This document shows, in pieces, positions 1 to 11,059 of a DNA stretch of 36,739 nucleotides. Within the stretch, counting starts at the first letter, position 1. Each line of letters starts with the position of its first letter. Under the pieces are notes generated by a model. The model saw only the letters and a program-made list of their open reading frames with translations, did not search any database and was not told the DNA's origin. Origin of the DNA: Deltaproteobacteria bacterium (GTDB lineage Bacteria > Desulfobacterota > Dissulfuribacteria > Dissulfuribacterales > UBA5754); NCBI GenBank assembly GCA_036574075.1, contig JAINCN010000033.1, positions 1 through 36,739 of the forward strand, written 5' to 3'. Position numbers and translations under genes: made by a program.

Positions 1-100
1 CTCTTAATGTAGGGAGAATAAATCGCCATGTAGTCGTCTATCCCGAAAAATACGTTCTCTGTTTCCATGGAGAATGCATATCACAGCCTCCATGATTGTG

Positions 101-126
101 CAAGATTTATCTGTCGGAGTAGAATT
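101..126 (+). repeat. Solo end of a TIR element (TTCTACTCCGACA family)
   Basis: On the minus strand this reads TTCTACTCCGACAGATAAAT. The same 20-mer recurs at 36617-36636 on the plus strand, and its first 13 bases match, with one or two differences, both ends of the complete element at 13871-13992. It therefore looks like the right-hand end of another member whose left end lies before the window or has been lost. Bases 1-100 hold nothing I can identify. Confidence 0.5.
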
Positions 127-129
127 AAT

Positions 130-232
130 TTCCGTCTGCAAATCTGCCCCACGGACAGGAGGCTATTTGCCCTGTCTGCCGACAGGCAGGCGCACGGATC
201 AAATACTCCGGACGTCAGCTCACGGATTCAGG
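130..232. repeat. Degenerate copy A of the large palindromic element family
   Basis: The right arm (200-232) ends with the family signature, caaatactccggacgtcagc followed by tcacggattcagg, which also ends the copies near 13.5, 16.1 and 18.9 kb. The middle keeps the family's GGCTATTTGCC block. The left outer arm is missing and a small hairpin (CCTGTC TGCC GACAGG) sits in the centre, so this copy cannot form the full stem. It abuts the solo element end at 126. Confidence 0.6.
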
Positions 233-311
233 TGCGAGTCCATATTTGAAATTATAGAGGTTGAATCTGTGGAAAAGGCCGTTTTGGGAATTTTTGCGAG
301 CCCATCGAAGT

Positions 312-364
312 TGTCAGTTTTTTGTTTTGCTGAAAACTGATAGCTGGTAGCTGACAACTGAAAG
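312..364 (+). repeat. CAGTT-rich hairpin repeat, copy 1
   Basis: Arms GTTGTCAGTTTT and AAAACTGAT/GCTGACAAC fold back on each other around a TTTTGTTTTGCTG core. The same core and arms recur at 6343-6404, and the CAACTGAAAACTG words recur at 1880-1921. This copy ends exactly at the start codon of the next gene and takes the place of a normal leader. Confidence 0.6.
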
Positions 365-994
365 ATGTCATGGTCCTTCAGCAGCTGGTGCAGGGGTTGG
401 ACCCGGCCGTTTCTCCTTCCGGTCGCAAGGTTTTTCGGGCGCCTCGGCCTCAGTCCCAATGGGGTGAGCATGCTTGGGCTCATCTCCTATGGGGGTATCG
501 GCTGCGCCATCGGGCTTGGCCATCCCCTGCTCGCCGGGGTTCTCCTTGCGGTCCTCGGACCTCTCGATGCTGTGGACGGGCTTCTCGCCCGGGAACAGGG
601 GCGGGTCACACGGTTCGGGGCCTTTCTCGACTCGTGTCTTGACCGCTATGCTGAGTACTTCCTCTTTCTTGGGCTCGCTGTCTTTTTCCATCAGCGTGGA
701 GATGGGTTCGCCGGAGAGCTTCTCGTCCTCTTTGCCTTTTCGGGTTCCCTCTTAGTGAGTTACACACGGGCACGGGCCGAGGCCCTCGGCTTTTCCTGCA
801 CGGTCGGCATGCTCACCCGCTTCGAGCGCCTCTTCATCCTGGCTGTTGGGCTCCTTTTCGGCTGGATCCTCCCAGCCCTTGCCGTCATAGCGGTCCTGGC
901 CCATGTGACGGCCTTCCAGCGGATGTTCCATGTGTATAGGAAGTCCCGCCATGAGGCCGGAGAGGCGAGGAGGCCTGATACCCATGGCAGTTGA
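365..994 (+). CDS. CDP-alcohol phosphatidyltransferase family membrane protein
   Basis: This 209-residue integral membrane enzyme carries the full CDP-alcohol phosphotransferase signature D(x)2DG(x)2AR(x)8G(x)3D(x)3D, seen as DAVDGLLAR, then G and two further Asp residues (about residues 68-93). The family transfers a phosphatidyl or phospho-alcohol group from a CDP-alcohol to an acceptor alcohol in phospholipid synthesis; the acceptor cannot be read from the sequence. Several hydrophobic stretches on both sides of the motif fit the usual six-helix fold. The start ATG is preceded only by GAAAG from the CAGTT repeat, so the ribosome site is weak. The stop overlaps the start of rsmI by 11 bases, suggesting cotranscription and translational coupling. 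Confidence 0.88.
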   Translation: MSWSFSSWCRGWTRPFLLPVARFFGRLGLSPNGVSMLGLISYGGIGCAIGLGHPLLAGVLLAVLGPLDAVDGLLAREQGRVTRFGAFLDSCLDRYAEYFLFLGLAVFFHQRGDGFAGELLVLFAFSGSLLVSYTRARAEALGFSCTVGMLTRFERLFILAVGLLFGWILPALAVIAVLAHVTAFQRMFHVYRKSRHEAGEARRPDTHGS

Positions 995-1856
995 AGAAAG
1001 GGGGATTCTTTACGTGGTGGGGACCCCAATCGGGAACCTGGACGATATGACGGGCAGGGCCGTGCGGATACTGGCCGCTGTCTCCCTCGTGGCCTGCGAG
1101 GACACCCGGAGGACGCGGAAACTCCTTTCCTACTACGGGATACGGACCCGGGTGACGAGTTGTCACGAACACAAGGAAGGGGCCTGCGCCCATGAGGTGA
1201 TCCATGTCCTCGCCTCAGGGGCGCATGCGGCCTTTGTCTCTGATGCCGGTACCCCCGGGCTCTCCGACCCGGGACGGATCCTGGTGGACAGGGTGAGGGA
1301 GGCGGGCTTTCCAGTGGTGCCCATTCCTGGGGTGTCGGCGGTGACCGCGGCCCTGAGCGTTTCAGGCCTTTCCGGCGACGCCTTCCATTTTGCGGGGTTC
1401 CTCCCGGCAAGGAGGGAGGCGAGACAAAGGGCGCTTGAAGGCCTGGCGGGCCTTCCCGTTCCCCTCGTGTTTTTCGAGGCCCCGCACCGCATCAAGGCAT
1501 TTCTTGCAGATCTTCTCCATGTCTTCGGCGACAGGGAGATGCTTCTGTGCCGGGAGCTCACCAAGGTCCATGAGACGATCCTTCGGGGCAGGGTCTCAGA
1601 GGTGGCGGCCAGGCTCGAGGGCATGGAACCAAAGGGCGAGATCACTTTGGTGGTGGAAGGGGCCAGCGAGAGAAAAGATGAGCCCCGTTCCCATGACCTC
1701 GATGCCGCTGGCCGTGTCATGGAGGCCATGACCACCGGCCGCACCCTGTCGAGAAAGGATGCCGCCTCGCTTCTCTCCGGACTGACCGGTATTCCCAGAA
1801 AGACCCTCTACGGCCTTTCATGCAGCCGTGGATCGAAACGATCGACTTACAGCTGA
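984..1856 (+). CDS. rsmI: 16S rRNA (cytidine-1402 2'-O)-methyltransferase RsmI
   Basis: RsmI methylates the ribose of C1402 in the decoding centre of 16S rRNA, using SAM. The 290-residue length is normal. The family's N-terminal motif GTPIGNLDDMTGRA, the ACEDTRRTRKLL segment and the loop SDAGTPGLSDPG are all present. I chose the ATG at 984, since the protein then begins MAVEERGILYVVGTPIGN as in homologues, and GGAGAGGCGAGGAGG lies just upstream; an upstream start at 930 would add 18 residues without family support. It overlaps the preceding gene. The last 15 residues (GLSCSRGSKRSTYS) look atypical and run up to a CAGTT repeat, so the extreme C-terminus may have been altered. Confidence 0.93.
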   Translation: MAVEERGILYVVGTPIGNLDDMTGRAVRILAAVSLVACEDTRRTRKLLSYYGIRTRVTSCHEHKEGACAHEVIHVLASGAHAAFVSDAGTPGLSDPGRILVDRVREAGFPVVPIPGVSAVTAALSVSGLSGDAFHFAGFLPARREARQRALEGLAGLPVPLVFFEAPHRIKAFLADLLHVFGDREMLLCRELTKVHETILRGRVSEVAARLEGMEPKGEITLVVEGASERKDEPRSHDLDAAGRVMEAMTTGRTLSRKDAASLLSGLTGIPRKTLYGLSCSRGSKRSTYS

Positions 1857-1879
1857 TTTTTGACCTTTTCGCCCTGTCC

Positions 1880-1921
1880 TGATAACAACTGATAACTGAA
1901 AACTGACAACTGAAAACTATT
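1880..1921 (+). repeat. CAGTT-rich repeat, copy 2
   Basis: A run of imperfect units (AACTGATAACTGA, AAACTGACAACTGA) fills the gap between rsmI and kdsB and ends four bases before the kdsB start codon. It shares its words with the repeats at 312-364 and 6318-6404. No Shine-Dalgarno sequence is visible between it and kdsB. Confidence 0.55.
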
Positions 1922-1925
1922 TTTT

Positions 1926-2711
1926 ATGCCCAAGCCTCGCATCGTTTGCATAATCCCGGCCCGGTACGGCTCCACTCGCCTTCCTGGAAAACCTCTCATT
2001 GAGATCCATGGCCGTCCCATGATACTTCACATCCTGCATCGGGCCGCACGCATTCCCGAAGTGGAGCGGATCGTGGTCGCAACTGACGACGAGAGGATCC
2101 GTTCGTGCGTGGCCAGGGCCGGTGGCGAGGCCTTCCTCACAGACCCTTCCCATCCGTCCGGTACGGACCGCATAGCAGAGGTCGCCCGAAGGCTCGGTCT
2201 CCATGATGAAGACGTGGTCGTGAATGTACAGGGCGACCAGCCCCTCCTCGATCCAGGCCCTGTGAATGCCATTGTGGCGAGGCTCCTTGCCGACATTGAT
2301 ACCCCCATGACCACCCCTGCCTGCCCGCTTTCGCCCGCTGAGGCCAAAAATCCGAACCGGGTCAAGGTGGTCGTGGACCGGTCCTGGCGCGCCCTCTATT
2401 TCTCCAGGGCGAGGATCCCCTTTGACCGGGACGGCATCTGGGAGGACGTGCGTGCAGATGGGGCCCTGCCTTCTGACCTACGGGCTGTGTATCTGCGCCA
2501 TATCGGGCTCTATGCCTACCGCCAGGGTTTCCTCCAGGCCTTTGTGGGTCTCCCCCCGGGTCTGCTCGAAGAAGTAGAAAGGCTCGAACAGCTTCGGGCC
2601 CTCGAAAACGGTTTCCCCATCGGGGTCGTTCCGGTCTCCTCAGCCCCCCCGGAAGTGGACACCCCTGAAGACCTGGACGTGGTCAGGGGCCTGTGTGGCA
2701 GGGAAGCATGA
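1926..2711 (+). CDS. kdsB: 3-deoxy-manno-octulosonate cytidylyltransferase (CMP-KDO synthetase)
   Basis: KdsB activates KDO with CTP to give CMP-KDO for lipopolysaccharide inner core assembly in the cytoplasm, which indicates an organism with an LPS outer membrane. The 261-residue protein starts with the nucleotide-binding motif IIPARYGSTRLPGKPL, followed by VVATDDERI, the PSGTDRIAEVA segment and VVNVQGDQPL, all standard for the family. The start has no evident ribosome-binding site because a CAGTT repeat and a T tract precede it. The 3' end overlaps the convergent murI gene by 29 bases. Confidence 0.95.
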   Translation: MPKPRIVCIIPARYGSTRLPGKPLIEIHGRPMILHILHRAARIPEVERIVVATDDERIRSCVARAGGEAFLTDPSHPSGTDRIAEVARRLGLHDEDVVVNVQGDQPLLDPGPVNAIVARLLADIDTPMTTPACPLSPAEAKNPNRVKVVVDRSWRALYFSRARIPFDRDGIWEDVRADGALPSDLRAVYLRHIGLYAYRQGFLQAFVGLPPGLLEEVERLEQLRALENGFPIGVVPVSSAPPEVDTPEDLDVVRGLCGREA

Positions 2712-3492
2712 CCCGTTCGATGTCTACCTTCCGGCCGAGGAAACTCTCCACTATCCGCTGTGTGGATGGCGTGAGGTCCGACAGGAAGAACCGGCTTTCT
2801 GCGCCCCCTGTTTCGCCGGCATCCCCAATACCATTCGAGGCGATGTGATCCCGTACAGCGCGTGCGACCTCGGCGGACGGGTCGACGATTTGCACCCGCC
2901 TTCCGACCTTTTCCTGGATGATCCGTTTGAGAAGGGGATAATGGGTGCAGCCGAGGACGAGGGTGTCCATCCCTTTGCCCTTGAGGGGCCGGAGATATCG
3001 AGAGACGATCATGCGGGTCTCGCGGGCGGAGATCCACCCCTCCTCCACGAGGGGCACAAGGAGGGGGCAGGCCTGGCTGAGGACCCTGGCTCCCGGAGCA
3101 AGTCGCCCGATCTCGGTCTCGTAGATGCCGCTTGTTATAGTCGCCCGGGTCCCGATGAGGCCTATCACGCCCTTTTTCGTCATGGCGACCGCCTCGTTTA
3201 TGGAAGGGGTGATGACCTCAAAGACTGGGACGGAGAAGTCCGATCTCAGGACATGGGTGGCCGCGCTCGCTGCGCTGTGACAGGCGACGACCACTATATC
3301 GGCCCCTTGGTCCAGGAGGAAACGGGTGTCCTCGCGGGCGTAGCGGATGAGGGTCTCCCGGCTCTTGGACCCATACGGGGTCCGGGCCGTGTCTCCGAAA
3401 TAGACAATGGGATGGTGCGGAAGGAGCCTTTCGATCTCACGCACCACAGTGAGCCCCCCGACTCCCGAATCAAAGACTCCGATCTTCGTCAT
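2683..3492 (-). CDS. murI: Glutamate racemase
   Basis: MurI interconverts L- and D-glutamate, providing D-Glu for peptidoglycan. From the ATG at 3492 the protein has 269 residues, starting MTKIGVFDSGVGGLTV. The two catalytic cysteines are in VACHSA (C71) and LGCTHYP (C182), and the substrate loop FGDTARTPYGSKS is intact. A TTG at 3507 in the same frame would add five residues; I prefer the ATG because homologues begin there. The last 29 bases are antisense to the end of kdsB, so the two genes converge with no room for a terminator between them. Confidence 0.94.
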   Translation of the reverse strand: MTKIGVFDSGVGGLTVVREIERLLPHHPIVYFGDTARTPYGSKSRETLIRYAREDTRFLLDQGADIVVVACHSAASAATHVLRSDFSVPVFEVITPSINEAVAMTKKGVIGLIGTRATITSGIYETEIGRLAPGARVLSQACPLLVPLVEEGWISARETRMIVSRYLRPLKGKGMDTLVLGCTHYPLLKRIIQEKVGRRVQIVDPSAEVARAVRDHIASNGIGDAGETGGAESRFFLSDLTPSTQRIVESFLGRKVDIERVMLPCHTGP

Positions 3493-3521
3493 CCTTTTAC
3501 CCACCAAAGGTCAACCGAGGC

Positions 3522-3669
3522 CTGATCCCGCTGAAAAAACCCGATTCTCGCGGCGTTGCTTCAATTTTCCAGCCCATGCGGCTGACGCTGTAGGGGCGAA
3601 TCGTGATTCGCCCGCCTCATTCCTGGAAAATTTCGCGCCTTGCATCTCGGGCTTTTTGAGCGGGATCAG
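3522..3669. repeat. 148-bp palindromic element with nested hairpin
   Basis: The ends are inverted repeats: CTGATCCCGCTGAAAAAA at the left and, read on the other strand from 3669, CTGATCCCGCTCAAAAAG. Further in, AATTTTCC pairs with GGAAAATT. The middle carries its own hairpin GGGCGAATC-GT-GATTCGCCC (3594-3613), related to the palindrome at 29639-29666. The left 44 bases (3522-3565) recur exactly, inverted, at 13265-13308. The element fills most of the murI-rng gap. Confidence 0.7.
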
Positions 3670-3780
3670 ATTTTTAGTTTTGCAGCGCGATCAGGCCTGC
3701 CCAGGTGGTTGCGCGGTCTTCGCTTGAGTTCAAAAGGCTATAAGATAAACTGTGGCGCGAACGGCGCAAGGAGTCTGCAC

Positions 3781-3801
3781 ATGGAACGAACGTATGGCTA
3801 A
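3781..3801 (+). promoter_or_regulatory. Possible six-codon leader ORF overlapping the rng start
   Basis: AAGGAG at 3768-3773 is ideally placed (7 bases) for the ATG at 3781, which opens a six-codon frame M-E-R-T-Y-G ending in TAA at 3799-3801. The rng ATG at 3794 lies inside this mini-frame, so ribosomes ending on it could re-initiate on rng. Alternatively the GTG at 3752 is the true rng start and the leader is accidental. Confidence 0.35.
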
Positions 3802-5299
3802 AACCGGGAAAAAGAAGGAACCGACACTGGAACACAAGATCATCGTGAACATGGATGATCCGGAGGAGGTCCGGGTCTGTCTCCTCGAGGGCGGCCGCCT
3901 CCAGGCCTATCAGGTGGAGAGCAAGACCTGGCTCAAAACCCGGGGGAACATCTACAAGGGGCGGATAACGAACATCGAACCCGGTCTCCAGGCCGTATTC
4001 GTGGATATCGGGCGCGCCAGGAACGCCTACCTCCCCCTGGAGGACATCCATCCCGAATATTACGGAAACCCGGAGAACGGAAGAAAGGCCCCGGAACTCC
4101 TGCAGAAGGGCCAGGAGGTCCTCGTCCAGATCGTGAAGGAAGAGTCGGCCATGAAGGGCCCGGCGGTCACGACATACCTCTCCATTGCCGGCCGGTTCCT
4201 CGTCATCATGCCAGGGACGGATCAGGTCGGGGTATCTCGCAAGATCGAGGAAGAGGCGGAGAGGAAACGCCTTAAGGAACTCCTTGCCGAACTCCCCCGG
4301 CCTGAAGGCGTTGGCCTCATCGTCCGGACGGTCTCCGAGGGGATGACGAAAAAGGACGTGAAGCAGGACCTCTCCTATCTCCTCCGGCTCTGGCAGGACC
4401 TCAAGAAAAAGGCGCAGAAGGCCTCCACACCATCTCTCCTCTATACAGAACGGGATCTGGTCGCCCGTTTTCTGCGGGATTACCTCACGTCCGACGTGAC
4501 CGAAATCGCCATAGACGACCAGGATGCCTGCGAGGATGTGAAGGCCTTTTTGAAGATCATCTCCCCTAGGCATGAGGTGACCGTCCGGTGTTACGACGGA
4601 TTGATGCCCATCTTTTCCTACTACGGGGTCGAGGTCCAGATCGAGGAGATCTTCCGGCCTCGGGTGGAGCTCCCATCCGGAGGGTCCATTGTCATAGAGC
4701 CTACTGAGGCCCTCGTGGCCATTGATGTCAACTCGGGGAAGCTCATCCACGAGAAGGAGTTCGAGGAGACTGCCTATAACACGAATCTCGAGGCAGCTGA
4801 AGAGATTGCTCGCCAGCTCCGCCTTCGTGATCTGGCCGGTATCATCGTGGTGGATTTCATCGACATGCGGCACAGGGCCAACCGTGAAGGCCTGGAAAGG
4901 CGCATGAAAGAGCTTTTGAAACGGGACAAGGCCCGCACCGAGGTCTCGCGTGTGGGTCCATTCGGGCTTCTTGAGATCGTTCGACAGAAGATAGGCGCCC
5001 CGGTCCAGATGGTCCAGCACAGGACGTGTCCATGTTGCGCAGGAAAGGGGATCGTGCGCACAGTGGAAAGTCTTGCCGTCACCTGCCTGAGGGCACTCAG
5101 GGAGTGGCTCGCCAAAGAGCATGGGGAGTTGAGGAAGGTGATCCTCGAGGTCCAGCCTGCAGTGGCCTTTCACATCCTGAACGCAAAGAGGGCCGAGATC
5201 GCAAGGATCGAAGGCCTGCGGGAGGTGAAGATCCATGTCGAGGGGAACCCGGGACTCGGCATAGAAGAGTTCAGGATTACCAGCGCGAGCGAGACCTGA
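3794..5299 (+). CDS. rng: Ribonuclease G/E family endoribonuclease
   Basis: RNase G/E cuts single-stranded A/U-rich RNA in rRNA maturation and mRNA decay. The 501-residue protein has an S1 domain with the typical insert (GNIYKGRI...LQAVFVDIG...AYLP, about residues 42-76), the catalytic aspartates in IDVNSG (D311) and VDFIDM (D354), and the zinc-link CPCCAGKG (412-419). The length fits RNase G; the long C-terminal scaffold of RNase E is absent. I chose the ATG at 3794, since homologues begin a short distance before the IIVNMDDPEEVRV segment; a GTG at 3752 in frame would add 14 residues. The TGA stop shares bases with the ATG of the next gene, so the two form an operon. Confidence 0.92.
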   Translation: MAKTGKKKEPTLEHKIIVNMDDPEEVRVCLLEGGRLQAYQVESKTWLKTRGNIYKGRITNIEPGLQAVFVDIGRARNAYLPLEDIHPEYYGNPENGRKAPELLQKGQEVLVQIVKEESAMKGPAVTTYLSIAGRFLVIMPGTDQVGVSRKIEEEAERKRLKELLAELPRPEGVGLIVRTVSEGMTKKDVKQDLSYLLRLWQDLKKKAQKASTPSLLYTERDLVARFLRDYLTSDVTEIAIDDQDACEDVKAFLKIISPRHEVTVRCYDGLMPIFSYYGVEVQIEEIFRPRVELPSGGSIVIEPTEALVAIDVNSGKLIHEKEFEETAYNTNLEAAEEIARQLRLRDLAGIIVVDFIDMRHRANREGLERRMKELLKRDKARTEVSRVGPFGLLEIVRQKIGAPVQMVQHRTCPCCAGKGIVRTVESLAVTCLRALREWLAKEHGELRKVILEVQPAVAFHILNAKRAEIARIEGLREVKIHVEGNPGLGIEEFRITSASET

Positions 5300-6252
5300 T
5301 GGGCGCGAAGACACCGATTCCCCCTTCATTCCGGCCCGCCTATCTCTCTCTCCTTGAGGACGGCGTTCTGGATGCAAGGGCCTCGGACGCAGTAAGGCAC
5401 CTGGAATCCTGTGATCTTTGCGCGCGGTACTGCCGGGTGAACCGTATCGAGCAGCCGGAGAGGGCCTTTTGCAAGACAGGAAGACGGGCTGTAGTGGAGA
5501 GCTACGGCCCCCATTTCGGGGAAGAGGACCCCCTTCGCGGATGGAACGGCTCCGGGACCATCTTTTTCTCCCGATGCAACCTTCGGTGCGTCTTTTGTCA
5601 GAACTGGCCTGTGAGCCAGGGGGGCGAGGGAAGAGAGGTTGATGCGGAGGAGCTTGCATCCGTCATGCTCGCGATCCAGGGGATGGGATGCCACAACGTG
5701 AACCTGGTCTCTCCGAGCCATGTAGTGGCGCAGATCATCGAGGCGGTTGCCATCGCAGCGAGAAACGGCCTTAGGCTTCCCCTTGTTTACAACACAGGTG
5801 GATACGACAGCCCAGAGGCCCTTGCCCTTTTGGACGGAATCGTCGACATCTACATGCCTGATATGAAGTACGGAGACGCAGAGATCGCCCGTAGGCTTTC
5901 AAAGGTCCTGGACTATCCCCGTATCAATCGAATGGCAGTGAAAGAGATGCACCGGCAGGTAGGAGATCTGGTCCTCGATGAGAACGGGATCGCGCTTCGG
6001 GGTCTTCTCGTGCGCCATCTCGTCCTTCCGGGAAGATTGGCTGGATCGGAGGAGGTCCTTGGATTCATTGCCAGCGAGATCTCGCTGGAGACGTATCTGA
6101 ACATCATGGATCAGTACCATCCCGATTATATCGCAGACAAATATCCTCCTCTCGACAGAAGGATCACTGAGGACGAATTTCGCTCTGTCCTCGACATGGC
6201 CGAGAGGTTCGGCCTCCGGAGGTTGGACAGGCGGCACACGAGGTTCTTTTAG
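5299..6252 (+). CDS. Radical SAM protein, PflX-like (pyruvate formate-lyase activase homologue, COG1313 type)
   Basis: The 317-residue protein contains the radical SAM cluster motif CNLRCVFC (C93, C97, C100), which binds the [4Fe-4S] cluster that cleaves SAM. The downstream segments VNLVSPSHVV and YNTGGYDS are characteristic of the PflX group. Four more cysteines lie before it (C38, C41, C45, C58) and may bind a second metal centre. The biological substrate of this group is not established; homology to glycyl-radical activases is a family statement, not proof of that activity. The ATG overlaps the rng stop (TGATG) and has no strong ribosome site of its own, so translation is probably coupled. 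Confidence 0.88.
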   Translation: MGAKTPIPPSFRPAYLSLLEDGVLDARASDAVRHLESCDLCARYCRVNRIEQPERAFCKTGRRAVVESYGPHFGEEDPLRGWNGSGTIFFSRCNLRCVFCQNWPVSQGGEGREVDAEELASVMLAIQGMGCHNVNLVSPSHVVAQIIEAVAIAARNGLRLPLVYNTGGYDSPEALALLDGIVDIYMPDMKYGDAEIARRLSKVLDYPRINRMAVKEMHRQVGDLVLDENGIALRGLLVRHLVLPGRLAGSEEVLGFIASEISLETYLNIMDQYHPDYIADKYPPLDRRITEDEFRSVLDMAERFGLRRLDRRHTRFF

Positions 6253-6272
6253 TGGATTCAGTCAGAACGAGA

Positions 6273-6313
6273 TGCCGGTGCCGCATCCCGGGCAGGATAT
6301 GGCGGCACCGGCA
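6273..6313. terminator. Strong hairpin between convergent genes
   Basis: TGCCGGTGCCGC and GCGGCACCGGCA form a perfect 12-bp stem with a 17-base loop. It stands between the stop of the radical SAM gene (plus) and the 3' end of glnA (minus). There is no long T tract on the plus side, so it may act as a transcript-end stabiliser rather than as a classical terminator. Confidence 0.55.
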
Positions 6314-6317
6314 GTTT

Positions 6318-6404
6318 CTACAGCTTTCAGTTATCAGTCTTCAGTTGTCAGTTTTTGGGGTTTTGGTTTGTTTTGCTGGCAACTGATGGCTGACAGCCGA
6401 TAAC
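6318..6404 (+). repeat. CAGTT-rich hairpin repeat, copy 3
   Basis: The part from 6343 repeats the copy at 312-364 (GTTGTCAGTTTTT, then GTTTTGCTG, then AACTGATGGCTGACA), with an extra 13-base GGTTTT-rich insert. It ends two bases before the last codon of glnA, so it lies immediately at the 3' end of that gene. Confidence 0.6.
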
Positions 6405-6405
6405 T

Positions 6406-7821
6406 TTAAATGTCGTAATACAGGAAGAACTCGTGGGGATGGGGCCGCATCCGGACCTGATCCGCCTCATGTTTGGTCTTGTATTCGATCCATGTCTCGA
6501 TGACGTCCGGGGTGAAGACGTCTCCCTTGAGGAGGTATTCGTGGTCGGCCTTTAGGGCTGCGAGGGCCTCCTCAAGTGAGCCAGGTGCAGTCGGGATCAG
6601 GGCCAGTTCCTCAGGCGGGAGATCGTAGATGTTCTTGTCCATGGGCTCGCCCGGATCGATCTTGTTCTGTATGCCGTCCAGGACCGCCATCAGGATGGCT
6701 GCGAAGGCGAGGTAGCCGTTGCAGGAAGGATCCGGGGTCCGGTATTCGAGACGTTTCGCCTTGGGAGATGCTGAGTACATGGGGATACGGATGGACGCGC
6801 TCCGATTGCGGCTCGAGTATGCGAGATTCACTGGGGCCTCGTAGCCAGGGACGAGCCTCTTGTAGGAGTTGGTGGTGGGGTTGCAGATGGCGCAGAGGGA
6901 CTTGCCGTGCCTGAGTATTCCACCGATGGCGTAGAGGGCGTTGTCGGAGAGCCCTGCGTATTTGTCGCCTGCAAAGGTGGGCTTTCCGTCCTTCCAGATG
7001 CTGATGTGGGTGTGCATACCGGAGCCGTTGTCTCCGAAGAGGGGTTTAGGCATGAAGGTCACCGTGCTTCCGTGGCGATAGGCCACGTTTTTGAGAACGT
7101 ACTTGAACCACATGAGCTGGTCACCCATCTGAACAAGGGGCCTGAAGCGCATATCGATCTCGGCCTGGCCTGCGGTCGCCACCTCGTGGTGCTGGCACTC
7201 TACGTGGATCCCGAGCTTCTTCAGGGTGAGGACCATCTCGGTCCGCATGTCCTGGTACTTGTCGGTTGGCGGAGCGGGATAGTAGCCTTCCTTGTGGCGG
7301 ATCTTGTAGCCCTGGTTGGGGCACTCTTCACGATCCGAGTTCCAGATGGCCTCGATGGAGTCCACCTGGTAGAAGCTCCCGTTGGTCTTAGAGCTGTAGC
7401 GTACGTCATCGAAGATAAAGAATTCGGCCTCAGGGCCGAAATAGGCCGTGTCCCCGATACCGGTGCTCTTGAGGTATGCCTCAGCCTTCTTGGCGATGTA
7501 GCGGGGATCCCTGGAGTAGGGCTCCTTGGTGATGGGGTCAACGATGTCTCCGATGAGTACGAGGGTGGGCTCTTCGAAGAACGGGTCGATCTGGGCGGTG
7601 GTGGGATCCGGGATCACGAGCATGTCGCTTGCGTGTATGGGCTGCCAGCCGCGGATGCTCGAGCCGTCGAGTCCGAAGCCGTCCTCGAAGCTGGACTCCT
7701 CGAGTTCCTCGATAGGGACGGAAAAGTGCTGCCAGATGCCGGGGAGATCGATAAAGCGGAGATCCACCATCTTGACGCCCCGTTCCTGCGCCATTTTGAG
7801 AACTTCCTTCTTGGTTGCCAT
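6406..7821 (-). CDS. glnA: Glutamine synthetase, type I (adenylylation-controlled)
   Basis: GlnA joins ammonium to glutamate with ATP, the main entry of nitrogen at low ammonium. The 471-residue length and motifs [20 protein letters not shown] and NRSASIRIP are those of GSI-beta. The adenylylation tyrosine is present in [10 protein letters not shown] (Y399), so covalent inactivation by GlnE is expected. The ATG at 7821 is supported by AGGAGG ten bases upstream; a longer frame from 7896 has no such site. It lies 47 bases after glnD in the same direction, so it is probably cotranscribed with glnB and glnD, an order that couples sensor, modifier and enzyme. Confidence 0.97.
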   Translation of the reverse strand: MATKKEVLKMAQERGVKMVDLRFIDLPGIWQHFSVPIEELEESSFEDGFGLDGSSIRGWQPIHASDMLVIPDPTTAQIDPFFEEPTLVLIGDIVDPITKEPYSRDPRYIAKKAEAYLKSTGIGDTAYFGPEAEFFIFDDVRYSSKTNGSFYQVDSIEAIWNSDREECPNQGYKIRHKEGYYPAPPTDKYQDMRTEMVLTLKKLGIHVECQHHEVATAGQAEIDMRFRPLVQMGDQLMWFKYVLKNVAYRHGSTVTFMPKPLFGDNGSGMHTHISIWKDGKPTFAGDKYAGLSDNALYAIGGILRHGKSLCAICNPTTNSYKRLVPGYEAPVNLAYSSRNRSASIRIPMYSASPKAKRLEYRTPDPSCNGYLAFAAILMAVLDGIQNKIDPGEPMDKNIYDLPPEELALIPTAPGSLEEALAALKADHEYLLKGDVFTPDVIETWIEYKTKHEADQVRMRPHPHEFFLYYDI

Positions 7822-7868
7822 GGCTTTTGATTCCTCCTGGGTTTTATGTTGCCGTCCGGTCTGGACGG

Positions 7869-10836
<2,968 letters not shown>

Positions 10837-10888
10837 TCACCTCCAGTTCAGGCGTCCGGGCTTGCGGCCGTTACCTGGAGCCTGAAAG
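10837..10888 (-). promoter_or_regulatory. glnB leader with alternating or pseudoknot-forming arms
   Basis: In transcript order the leader contains TTCAGG, CTCCAG, a 22-base spacer, CCTGAA, then CTGGAG. TTCAGG pairs with CCTGAA and CTCCAG pairs with CTGGAG, which contains the Shine-Dalgarno sequence of glnB. This a-b-a'-b' order gives either a pseudoknot or two competing hairpins, one hiding the ribosome site. The predicted sigma-54 start falls at about 10888, so the whole structure would lie at the 5' end of the RNA. Confidence 0.35.
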
Positions 10889-10898
10889 ATATTTTAAA

Positions 10899-10914
10899 TG
10901 CAAAATATGTTCTA
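10899..10914 (-). promoter_or_regulatory. Candidate sigma-54 promoter of glnB
   Basis: On the minus strand the sequence is TAGAACATATTTTGCA, against the consensus TGGCACG-N4-TTGCW. The -12 half TTGCA is perfect and the 10-base spacing is exact, but the -24 GG is AG. Alone it would be a weak call. It gains support because two upstream sites stand at the same distances as those in front of the near-perfect amtB promoter. Confidence 0.55.
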
Positions 10915-10982
10915 TTTTATTAACAAGTTGATTTTAATATAAAAATAATAACAACAAAATGGAATAGACATTGTTATTTTGT

Positions 10983-11024
10983 TACGATTTTGTTTTTTTA
11001 GGGCCGTATTATTACAAAAATGTA
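10983..11024. promoter_or_regulatory. Paired upstream activator sites for glnB
   Basis: TACAAAAATGTA (11013-11024, one mismatch to TACAAAATTGTA) and a poorer copy TACGATTTTGTT (10983-10994) are centred 30 bp apart, about 100 and 130 bp upstream of the predicted glnB start. The same geometry occurs before the amtB operon. Such positions are typical of enhancer sites for NtrC-type sigma-54 activators, but the motif is not the classical NtrC site. Confidence 0.5.
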
Positions 11025-11059
11025 TCACCAAAGCTAATACCAAAACATGGGCGTTTTGT

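Noticed and set aside
2695-3525. Long open frame antisense to murI on the plus strand
   Set aside because: It is a shadow of the GC-rich murI gene; murI has complete catalytic motifs while this frame has no family features.
3674-5659. 661-codon frame antisense to rng and the radical SAM gene
   Set aside because: The two sense genes have intact motifs, and long antisense frames are expected from their codon bias.
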